Below, piece by piece: positions 1 to 4,996 of a stretch of DNA of 10,017 nt. This DNA is from Bacteroidales bacterium H5. Its GTDB lineage: Bacteria > Bacteroidota > Bacteroidia > Bacteroidales > Muribaculaceae. Each line of letters opens with the position of its first letter. Position 1 is the stretch's first letter. The DNA is taken from NCBI GenBank assembly GCA_001701225.1, contig DAAQ01000043.1, forward strand, positions 1 to 10,017, read 5' to 3'. The notes beneath the pieces were generated by a model, which searched no databases, was not told the DNA's origin, and saw only the letters and a program-made list of their open reading frames with translations. Position numbers and translations under genes: made by a program.

Positions 1-292
1 CCTCCGCGCCCTCGCCTGAGGCAAAAACGACCTCTTTTGCCGTGTGGAACAGGCGGCGCAGACGGCGGTCTGTGGTCTTGTCAGTCACCTGCATCTTATA
101 CTTGGCTGGGACGAAAGGCACTCTGCCTTCGGCCATCTCCGACAGCGGTGTCAGGGTTATGAAATTCTTTCTTACGAAAGCTACGGTTATCTCCTTGTTT
201 GTGAAGACTCCGAAATGAAGTCTCGTTGTCGCCTTGAGCGATCTGGCGACGGCTCTCGCTATGCGATATTTCTCGCAGATAATAAGTATCAT
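1..292 (-). CDS. Toprim / type IA topoisomerase-like protein of a conjugative element (5' part, runs off left edge)
   Basis: This frame opens with ATG at 292 and stays open to the edge, giving 97 codons. The N-terminus starts MILIICEKYRIARAVARSL, which resembles the first strand and glutamate of Toprim domains in type IA topoisomerases (usual form CEKPSVAR-x-IA). It is followed by a stretch like PFVPAKYKMQV and, near residues 88-97, VVFASGEGAE. In typical members that second site reads like ATDADREGE or ATDAGREGE, with acidic metal-binding residues. Here the aspartate is not visible, so activity is uncertain. The family relaxes or decatenates single-strand-containing DNA and is common on Bacteroidales conjugative elements beside DUF3945 genes, as here. 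It lies 235 nt downstream of the DUF3945 gene on the same strand. I see no TAnnTTTG promoter just upstream. The catalytic tyrosine would lie outside the window. The family call is fairly good; full length and activity are unknown. Confidence 0.62.
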   Translation of the reverse strand, partial: MILIICEKYRIARAVARSLKATTRLHFGVFTNKEITVAFVRKNFITLTPLSEMAEGRVPFVPAKYKMQVTDKTTDRRLRRLFHTAKEVVFASGEGAE

Positions 293-328
293 AATTTAAT
301 GTGGGTTTAGTGGGTGATGTTTTTATGA

Positions 329-363
329 AAGACACGGGAAGGGCGCGCACCTCCCCGTGTCTT
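329..363 (-). terminator. Intergenic stem-loop between the DUF3945 gene and the topoisomerase-like gene
   Basis: Bases 329-338 (AAGACACGGG) pair perfectly with 354-363 (CCCGTGTCTT). After one A/C mismatch the stem continues with AGG/CCT around a 7-nt loop. The 3' side on the minus strand reads TTTCAT, a poor U tract, so this could be a weak terminator or attenuator for transcripts leaving the DUF3945 gene, or an mRNA-processing hairpin. The structure is clear; its role is inferred. Confidence 0.4.
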
Positions 364-395
364 GGAGTTGCTTGTATCTGTGACGACAGACTGCC

Positions 396-428
396 GGTTT
401 CGGGATAGTTTCTGGATGGTTTCGGATT
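396..428. repeat. Three tandem 11-bp degenerate direct repeats
   Basis: Three contiguous units lie head to tail: GGTTTCGGGAT (396-406), AGTTTCTGGAT (407-417) and GGTTTCGGATT (418-428). They share the core GTTTCnGGAT with few changes. A spacing of 11 bp puts each unit on nearly the same face of the helix, as in iterons or cooperative protein-binding sites. They sit in the non-coding gap 293-527, between the DUF3945 gene and the topoisomerase-like gene. The remainder of this gap shows no gene that I can support. Confidence 0.5.
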
Positions 429-527
429 CAGTGGTTGGAATTGCAGCTAAATTCCGGCAATCATGTCAGCAAATCGCGGTCGTCTTTTGACTGTGGATTA
501 CGATTTATGTGTAGTGGCGAGGCGTGT

Positions 528-1895
528 TCAAGGCTTCGGGCCTTTGGGCTTGCGCTGCTGTTTCTGCTGCGCCTCGTCTTTTGGCGCGGTCTGGCCCCGC
601 TGGAGAGGGTCCTGCACGTTCTTTGTCGCCTCGTTGGTTTTGCCCTCGTTGTTGACGGCTACCTGCGTCTTGCTTTCCTCGACTATGCCGACAACCTTGT
701 CGCGGTCGGGATATACGCGCGTGGTTTCGGGCTTGCGCTCCTTGGGATCATACTGGAGATAGGCGGAATATTGGTTACCACGTCTGTCTATGACTTCACC
801 GACATATACCTTCTCGCCTGCGAGATAGGCATCCTGTTTCGCCTTGTCCAAAGGAATGTCACACCATTGTTTCAGACGCTTGACATTGCCGTTCTCATCG
901 TGCCATCTCTCCTGTCGGGGCTGGAGTTGTTCATTTTCCTCCTTATATAGACCGGAGTTGACGAAGGCTATATCACGCTTCGAGGCGTTGTACTGGAGGT
1001 CGGCATAGAATTTCTGCCCGTTGGGTAGCTCAATGTAAAGGTGTGGGATTACTGCGCCTGTCTTGAGGTAGTTTATGTCGTCAATCGAAAGGTCTATGTT
1101 GGCGACTTTCTGCTTGATGAACGCCTCTTTTACCGGCACACTCTCGATTTCGTTTGTGAGCTTATCGACGCTCACGAGGCATTTCTGTAACTCTCCCGTC
1201 TTGGGGTCGGCGAGTTCCACGGCTTTGCCAAGGTTGCCAGTCCTGGCGAGTGCCTCCTTGTCTTCCTCGGTGAATGTGTAGCCCCTGAAAGGCTGGTCGA
1301 GCTGCGGTTTCTCCTTCACGAAGTGAGGAATGAGTGAAAATGTGCCGTCGTCGTTGGTGCGGAACGACAGGCGTGCCATCATCTCGTCGCCGCTGCCGTC
1401 GGTGTTGTTCTTGACGGTAAAGAGTTGCGGCGACTTGTGGTTGTAGATCATCTGCTGGAGCGCGCCCGACTGTTCCAAATCTTCGCGCTTGATGCCCCAG
1501 TCTTTTTCTATTGCCGGCCAGTCTATCTTTTCCGGGTCGATAGGCGGTACTTTCGCGGCTTTCGTCTCAACACGGTATTTCTCCAGCATCGCCTTGTTGG
1601 TTTCGGGGTCGTTGAGCATTTCCGCCATAGGCTCGGCAAGTGCGTCGTAATCCTCTACTGACATCTTGAAGATGCCGAAGGAAGTTGGGTTCTTCGCCTG
1701 ACGCATGAAATTGGCGATGAACGCTTCGAGCGGGTTCTGTCCCTTGTTGAACTTTACCATCTCGCTGAGCGGTGTCGATTTGACATCCGCCATTCGGGGA
1801 GTTCCGTCGGGGTTCTGCCCGACTACTGCGCCGATCTGCCCTGTTTCATTGTTGCGGGCAATCAGCACCTCGTTCTTTTCAGGAGTCTGTTCCAT
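528..1895 (-). CDS. DUF4099/DUF3945 protein of a Bacteroidales conjugative element (455 aa)
   Basis: The protein is soluble, with no signal peptide or membrane segment. After a variable N-terminus (1-115), residues about 121-200 match the DUF4099 pattern (IDWPAIEKDWGIKREDLEQSG, shown here in part, then ARLSFRTNDDGTFSL). Residues about 203-310 match DUF3945, with the phrases GYTFTEEDKEALARTGNLGK and VSVDKLTNE. A related block seems to repeat at about 348-390: compare YADLQYNASKR near 297-307 with SAYLQYDPKER near 377-387. The tail (about 408-455) is polar, rich in K, Q and P, and probably disordered. Such proteins are found on CTn/ICE elements of Bacteroidota, often next to a topoisomerase-like gene, as here; their biochemical role is not established. 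The ATG at 1895 follows the previous stop by 23 nt, in AT-rich sequence without a Shine-Dalgarno motif, as usual in this phylum. It is probably cotranscribed with whatever lay upstream before the insertion sequence arrived. Confidence 0.85.
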   Translation of the reverse strand: MEQTPEKNEVLIARNNETGQIGAVVGQNPDGTPRMADVKSTPLSEMVKFNKGQNPLEAFIANFMRQAKNPTSFGIFKMSVEDYDALAEPMAEMLNDPETNKAMLEKYRVETKAAKVPPIDPEKIDWPAIEKDWGIKREDLEQSGALQQMIYNHKSPQLFTVKNNTDGSGDEMMARLSFRTNDDGTFSLIPHFVKEKPQLDQPFRGYTFTEEDKEALARTGNLGKAVELADPKTGELQKCLVSVDKLTNEIESVPVKEAFIKQKVANIDLSIDDINYLKTGAVIPHLYIELPNGQKFYADLQYNASKRDIAFVNSGLYKEENEQLQPRQERWHDENGNVKRLKQWCDIPLDKAKQDAYLAGEKVYVGEVIDRRGNQYSAYLQYDPKERKPETTRVYPDRDKVVGIVEESKTQVAVNNEGKTNEATKNVQDPLQRGQTAPKDEAQQKQQRKPKGPKP

Positions 1896-1918
1896 AATAA
1901 ATTAAGATTTAGTGGTGA

Positions 1919-2010
1919 TTAAATATTGGCGTTGCCGCCGTCTTTATTCAGTTTCTTTTTCAGCTTGGGATATTCCGGGTGCCGGGAGCTGATGAAATGA
2001 GAGTCTATGA
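1919..2010 (-). other. Foreign 3' tail fused to the transposase frame (probable remnant of a disrupted element gene)
   Basis: The transposase reading frame resembles its family up to about NEVEAFENNDF. From about 2010 it changes into roughly 29 codons ending PKLKKKLNKDGGNANI and a stop at 1919. The expected family ending, a block like FDNRSTNASAESFNAK carrying the last catalytic glutamate, is absent in all frames here. The stop lies 23 nt before the DUF3945 start, a normal operon gap. I infer that this is the C-terminal end of the gene that once preceded DUF3945 and was cut by the insertion sequence. I do not recognise that gene. Confidence 0.45.
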
Positions 2011-2856
2011 AATCGTTATTTTCGAAAGCCTCCACTTCATTGTACCACCTGGCGAGATTCAGTCTGGCTACCCCGGCAGAAGTTTTCTCGTTGAATATAT
2101 CAACAAGCTTCAGGAACAGTCCGTATGCCATTTCCAGATCGGGGAACTTCGTGAACAATATCCGGGCACGTATCCTCTGCTGGTCATTCCATTTTGATTT
2201 GTGTCTGAGTATGATATGGCGGCTGCGTGCCATGATCTGAGGCATAGTCTCGCCGTTCTCCATCCTCTCGGGTTCCCATTGTCCGATCAGATCGCGTTCT
2301 TCTTTTGACTTTGCTTCCTTTCGCTTATGACGATGCTCCCTGATCGCCTTGTTCTCGGCATCGAGGACTTCCCAGCGGCGTCGTATCCTCAGCTGGTCAA
2401 CGGCTTCGGATATGAGCTGCTGGACATGGAACCGGTCATTGACAAGCGATGCGCCGGGAAACACGTTTCTGACAGTAAGCATCATGGCAGAAGAAAGGTC
2501 TGTCGTGACGTTTTTTACCTTAAGCCGCTGCTTAAAGGGACTTTTTCCAGTATTGCCGACACTGTGTCGCTTGCTACGCCGCGAACCATCGCCGCAATAG
2601 CCCCTTTGCCACCATGCGCGGCTTTGTTGGTCAGTATGGTGTAGACATCGCCATTGCTCAGGCAGGTCTCGTCAAGACTCATGTCCTCCCCGAAATTTTC
2701 AGGATACAAGATATATTCATCGGCATGATCAAGCTGACCCCAGGCACGGTAATCACTTATCTTCTCCTTGTACTGTTTACGCAAAGTCTGACCGTTGAGG
2801 CCGTTGCGGGCTGCAAGAGTGGAGATGCTGACGGGAGTGCTTTCAATCTCCCTCTT
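1919..2856 (-). pseudogene. ISAon1-type transposase, catalytic ORF, frameshifted and 3'-truncated
   Basis: Two reading frames together encode one transposase. The first (open from 2856 to a TAA at 2515; no ATG, a TTG occurs at 2784) begins with a helix-turn-helix-like part, STLAARNGLNGQTLRKQYKE, then SLDETCLS with the first DDE aspartate and YTILTNKAAHGGKGAIAAMV. The second, one base back, continues with VKNVTTDLSSAMM and NDRFHVQQL, carrying the second aspartate, followed by a charged helical region and MARSRHIILRHKSKW. The order and spacing fit the ISAon1-type DDE transposases of Bacteroidota (related to ISL3-like enzymes). The break lies near 2533-2539. The final catalytic glutamate block is missing and replaced by an unrelated tail from about 2010. 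The gene should therefore be inactive even if the frameshift were bridged by ribosomes. The family call rests on recalled family patterns, not on a search. Confidence 0.8.
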
Positions 2857-3193
2857 TTAAAAAAGCGACAAACTCGGCGTTAAGCCTTGTGCCGTCAAAC
2901 TCGGATACATCCCATTCATATCTGAATATCTCGCCGGTAGATTTGTCAAGCCACTTGCGCTTCCGCACATGAAGGTATGTGGCCCGTCCACGTATAGGAT
3001 AATCCTGTATGGTGCGGTAATCGCCGAATCCGTAGGAGATTATGTTTTTATTGTACTTGTCTTCGCGAAGTTGCTCTTTCTTCTCATCAAGCCATATGTC
3101 GAAGCGGGTATCGCTTTTTTCAAATCGTTCAATGTCGAAGTTGTCTATCAGGACTTCGGGCAGGATTGCTCTGAGCAGTTGGTCTGGTTTCAT
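2843..3193 (-). CDS. ISAon1 family transposase N-terminal region protein (116 aa)
   Basis: The protein opens MKPDQLLRAILPEVLIDNFD and carries RFDIWLDEKKEQ near residue 30, then DYPIRGRATYLHVRKRKW and a C-terminal LNAEFVAFLKEGD. This layout, a short acidic N-terminal domain followed by a basic RGRxxxLHVRKRxW-like stretch, matches the small first ORF that precedes the catalytic ORF in ISAon1-type elements; it probably takes part in binding the element ends. The catalytic frame is open from 2856 and therefore overlaps the last codons of this gene. It lies +1 (or -2) relative to this frame, at the A/T-rich run GCTTTTTTAAAAGAG. Whether a programmed shift joins the two products or the catalytic part is translated separately is not clear from sequence. 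This ORF itself looks intact and has the usual length. Confidence 0.8.
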   Translation of the reverse strand: MKPDQLLRAILPEVLIDNFDIERFEKSDTRFDIWLDEKKEQLREDKYNKNIISYGFGDYRTIQDYPIRGRATYLHVRKRKWLDKSTGEIFRYEWDVSEFDGTRLNAEFVAFLKEGD

Positions 3194-3197
3194 TTTG

Positions 3198-3205
3198 CAA
3201 AGATA
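3198..3205 (-). promoter_or_regulatory. Possible -7 box for the transposase genes
   Basis: The minus strand reads TATCTTTG, a match to the Bacteroidota -7 element TAnnTTTG, only 4 nt before the ATG of the small transposase ORF. A transcript from it would be nearly leaderless. I see no TTTG about 19 nt upstream, so the match may be chance. Confidence 0.3.
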
Positions 3206-3288
3206 ACACTATACTCCGACATCTACCCCACCTACCGGGAAAATCCGCTGACCCATTATTGGTTCCCATAATACAAAAATACCGCACC

Positions 3289-3341
3289 AAAATGAATGAA
3301 GGTTCTGAAAATCGCTGATTTTCAGAACCTTTCTTCATTTT
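3289..3341 (-). terminator. Intrinsic terminator of tRNA-Met (long perfect hairpin)
   Basis: Bases 3299-3313 and 3317-3331 form a perfect 15-bp stem (GGTTCTGAAAATC and its complement, flanked by AA/TT) around a GCT loop. The arms extend to 3289 and 3341 with only two imperfect pairs. In the minus direction it starts 15 nt after the tRNA 3' end and is followed by TTTT and then another T run, as expected for a rho-independent terminator. The opposite strand also ends in TTTT, so it could act in both directions and shield the tRNA from element transcripts. Confidence 0.75.
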
Positions 3342-3355
3342 GCTTTCGCTATGAG

Positions 3356-3429
3356 TGGTCCCACTAGGGCTTGAACCTAGGACCCACAGATTATGAGTCT
3401 GTTGCTCTAACCAACTGAGCTATAGGACC
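3356..3429 (-). tRNA. tRNA-Met (anticodon CAT), elongator type
   Basis: A 74-nt cloverleaf folds on the minus strand. The acceptor stem GGTCCTA pairs with TGGGACC, with one T-G pair and discriminator A. The D arm is GCTC/GAGC with loop AGTTGGTTA. The anticodon stem ACAGA/TCTGT holds the loop CTCATAA with anticodon CAT. The variable loop is GGGTC, and the T arm is CTAGG/CCTAG with loop TTCAAGC. CCA is not encoded. The 1-72 pair is G-C, which argues against initiator tRNA, where this pair is normally unpaired. Isoleucine tRNA with a lysidine-modified CAT anticodon cannot be fully excluded from sequence, but the body matches what I recall of elongator tRNA-Met in Bacteroides. Confidence 0.93.
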
Positions 3430-3482
3430 TTCAGGAAATTCAGACGACATCGTTGTGAGATGTCTTTTCCTTTTTTGCAGTG

Positions 3483-3514
3483 CAAAGTTACGGCTTTGCT
3501 ACGGGATTTCCAAA
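3483..3514 (-). promoter_or_regulatory. Promoter of tRNA-Met
   Basis: On the minus strand TTTG (3514-3511) is followed after 20 nt by TAACTTTG (3490-3483), close to the Bacteroidota consensus TTTG-N19-TAnnTTTG. Transcription would start near 3477, about 48 nt before the tRNA 5' end. The leader contains a 6-bp hairpin, GACATC/GATGTC at 3446-3464, that may help processing. Confidence 0.7.
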
Positions 3515-3600
3515 TTTTTGAAGATGTTTTTACATTTTTTTGCAAATCCATCCTGACAAATGTTTCTATTGACAGATTCATGACGTCTGTTTACAGAGAC

Positions 3601-3631
3601 TTTGAATTATAAGAAGCCTGATGTATTTTTG
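3601..3631 (+). promoter_or_regulatory. Promoter of the RND efflux operon
   Basis: TTTG at 3601-3604, exactly 19 nt, then TATTTTTG at 3624-3631: a full match to the Bacteroidota primary sigma consensus. Transcription would begin near 3637, leaving a leader of about 139 nt before the adaptor gene. The tRNA promoter, about 90 nt to the left, fires in the opposite direction, so the intergenic region is divergent. Confidence 0.78.
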
Positions 3632-3670
3632 TATAAGAATACATTGAAATAACCTCTTTACAAAACATAT

Positions 3671-3682
3671 GTTAAATTTAAC
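3671..3682. promoter_or_regulatory. Perfect 12-bp palindrome in the efflux leader
   Basis: GTTAAATTTAAC is its own reverse complement and lies about 35 nt downstream of the predicted transcription start. This is a position from which a bound repressor could block the operon. No regulator gene lies beside it, so its protein partner is unknown; a chance palindrome in AT-rich DNA is possible. Confidence 0.35.
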
Positions 3683-3708
3683 TTTTCACAAAGAATTCCG
3701 GGCATATC

Positions 3709-3727
3709 ATGTGTTATATATACACAT
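3709..3727. promoter_or_regulatory. Inverted repeat ATGTGT-N7-ACACAT in the efflux leader
   Basis: Perfect 6-bp arms flank the AT-only spacer TATATAT. The geometry (two half sites about one helical turn apart) suits a dimeric regulator, or the element may form a small mRNA hairpin about 50 nt before the adaptor start. Apart from this and the other palindrome, I see nothing gene-like in 3515-3775. Confidence 0.35.
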
Positions 3728-3775
3728 TCTGAAGACATCACGATAAATGCTCATCCATCACATATCCATAACACA

Positions 3776-4993
3776 ATGAATCTCAGAAGACTATATTCCG
3801 CAAGGCGTAAGATGCGCGGCTCGCGCGCATGGCTGGTCATCATACTGGCGGCTCTCATCGTGGCAGCGCTGCTCTGGTTCCTGCTCCGATCAAAGTCGCA
3901 GGAGGCACCGCTCCCCACAGTCGAGACCGAGACAGTCGGGACAGACAACGTAAACATATATGGAGAGTATGTGGGCCGAATACGTGCCCAGCAGTTTGTC
4001 GAGATACACGCCCGCGTCGAAGGGTATCTCGAGAAAATGTGTTTTAAAGAAGGTTCGTATATCAATAAAGGCCAGACTCTGTTCGTCATTGACCCGAAGC
4101 TCTATAAAGCCCATGTGAACAAGGCGCGCGCCCAGCTGAACAAGGCGCAGGCACAGGCACGCAAGGCCAGGCACGACCTTGACCGCATCAGGCCGCTCTA
4201 TGCCCTCAAGGCTGCCTCGCAGCTCGACCTTGACAATGCCGTGGCAGCCTCCGAGAGCGCCGACGCCGAGGTGACGGTGAGCCAGGCCGACCTGACGCAG
4301 GCCGAGCTCACCCTGGGATATACGCAGGTCACCTCCCCTATCTCGGGCTATATATCAGAGCGTGTCGCCGACATCGGCACACTCGTGGGGCCGACGGCAG
4401 GTAAATCGCTGCTGGCAACGGTGGTCAAGAGCGATACAGTCAGGGTGGATTTCTCAATGACAGCCCTCGACTATCTGCGCAGCAAAGACCGCAATGTCAA
4501 TCTCGGCGGGTCTGACGAGAAGCGCAAATGGAACTCATTCGTCACCATCACTCTCGCCGACGGATCTGAATATCCCCACAGGGGCCTGGTCGATTTCGCA
4601 GATCCGCAGGTCGACCCGAAGACTGGTACATTCTCGGTAAGAGCCGAGATGCCCAATCCCGAACGCCAATTGCTGCCGGGCGAATTCACCAAGGTCCGAG
4701 TCCTGCTCGATGTGCGCGAGAATGCCATCGAGGTGCCGACAAAGGCTCTGATAATCGAGAAGAACGGTGCATACATCTATATTGTGCGTCCCGACAGTGT
4801 GGTCGAGAAACGATTTGTCGAGCTCGGACCTGAGGTCGGAAACAACACAATCGTGGAGCGCGGTCTGGCACAGGGAGAGAAAATCGTAGCCGAAGGCTAT
4901 CACAAGCTGTCGCACGGCATGAAAGTCAAGCCTGTCGCCGCCATACGCGACAGTCAGGCTAACGATACCGAAACCGAATCTACAGAAGAATAG
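3776..4993 (+). CDS. RND efflux periplasmic adaptor (membrane fusion protein, AcrA/MexA type, 405 aa)
   Basis: This protein bridges the inner-membrane pump and the outer-membrane channel. A basic N-terminus leads into one membrane segment (about residues 18-38, AWLVIILAALIVAALLWFLL). No lipobox cysteine is present, so it is anchored by this helix rather than by lipid. The first half of the lipoyl/barrel-sandwich domain is at about 73-105 (EIHARVEGYLEKMCFKEGSY), the alpha-helical hairpin at about 108-178, the second lipoyl half at about 182-215 (YTQVTSPISGYISERVADIG), the beta-barrel at about 222-312 with DPKTGTFSVRAE, and the membrane-proximal domain at about 315-390. The end is acidic. Length is normal for the family. 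ATG at 3776 is used because the frame is open and charged residues precede the helix; Met13 would also work. It is the first gene of the operon, 3 nt before the pump gene. Confidence 0.93.
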   Translation: MNLRRLYSARRKMRGSRAWLVIILAALIVAALLWFLLRSKSQEAPLPTVETETVGTDNVNIYGEYVGRIRAQQFVEIHARVEGYLEKMCFKEGSYINKGQTLFVIDPKLYKAHVNKARAQLNKAQAQARKARHDLDRIRPLYALKAASQLDLDNAVAASESADAEVTVSQADLTQAELTLGYTQVTSPISGYISERVADIGTLVGPTAGKSLLATVVKSDTVRVDFSMTALDYLRSKDRNVNLGGSDEKRKWNSFVTITLADGSEYPHRGLVDFADPQVDPKTGTFSVRAEMPNPERQLLPGEFTKVRVLLDVRENAIEVPTKALIIEKNGAYIYIVRPDSVVEKRFVELGPEVGNNTIVERGLAQGEKIVAEGYHKLSHGMKVKPVAAIRDSQANDTETESTEE

Positions 4994-4996
4994 CCT

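Larger units (their letters stand above)
2005..3258 (-). mobile_element. Insertion sequence remnant, ISAon1 type, left end lost
   Basis: The element comprises the N-terminal ORF (2843-3193) and the broken catalytic ORF (2856 to about 2010). The outer right end is not proven; the minus-strand sequence GGGTCAGCGGATTTTCCC, ending upstream of the first ORF at about 3241-3258, is my best candidate for a terminal repeat. I found no matching inverted copy on the left, where the transposase is cut off and joined to other coding sequence, and therefore no target-site duplication. The limits are approximate to some tens of bases. It lies inside the conjugative-element fragment, between its DUF3945 gene and the tRNA-Met gene. 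Confidence 0.6.

Noticed and set aside
44..310. Open frame of 88 codons on the plus strand at the left edge
   Set aside because: It lies antisense to the topoisomerase-like gene, whose own frame carries recognisable motifs; the plus-strand product resembles nothing known to me.
437..455. Inverted repeat GGAATT-N7-AATTCC
   Set aside because: Only 6 bp of common AT-rich arms, with no promoter or gene start close by; likely chance.
435..950. Leucine-rich 171-codon frame on the plus strand, looking like a membrane protein
   Set aside because: It runs opposite to the end of the DUF3945 gene; its hydrophobicity comes from reading the complement of a charged, Q/K-rich tail.
3129..3338. 69-codon minus-strand frame overlapping the transposase N-terminal ORF and its upstream region
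   Set aside because: It is out of frame with the recognisable ORF and runs through the hairpin terminator; its composition is not protein-like.
3446..3480. Plus-strand hairpin GACATC/GATGTC followed by a T run, like a terminator
   Set aside because: No plus-strand gene runs into it; on the minus strand it lies in the tRNA leader, where the T run becomes an A run.
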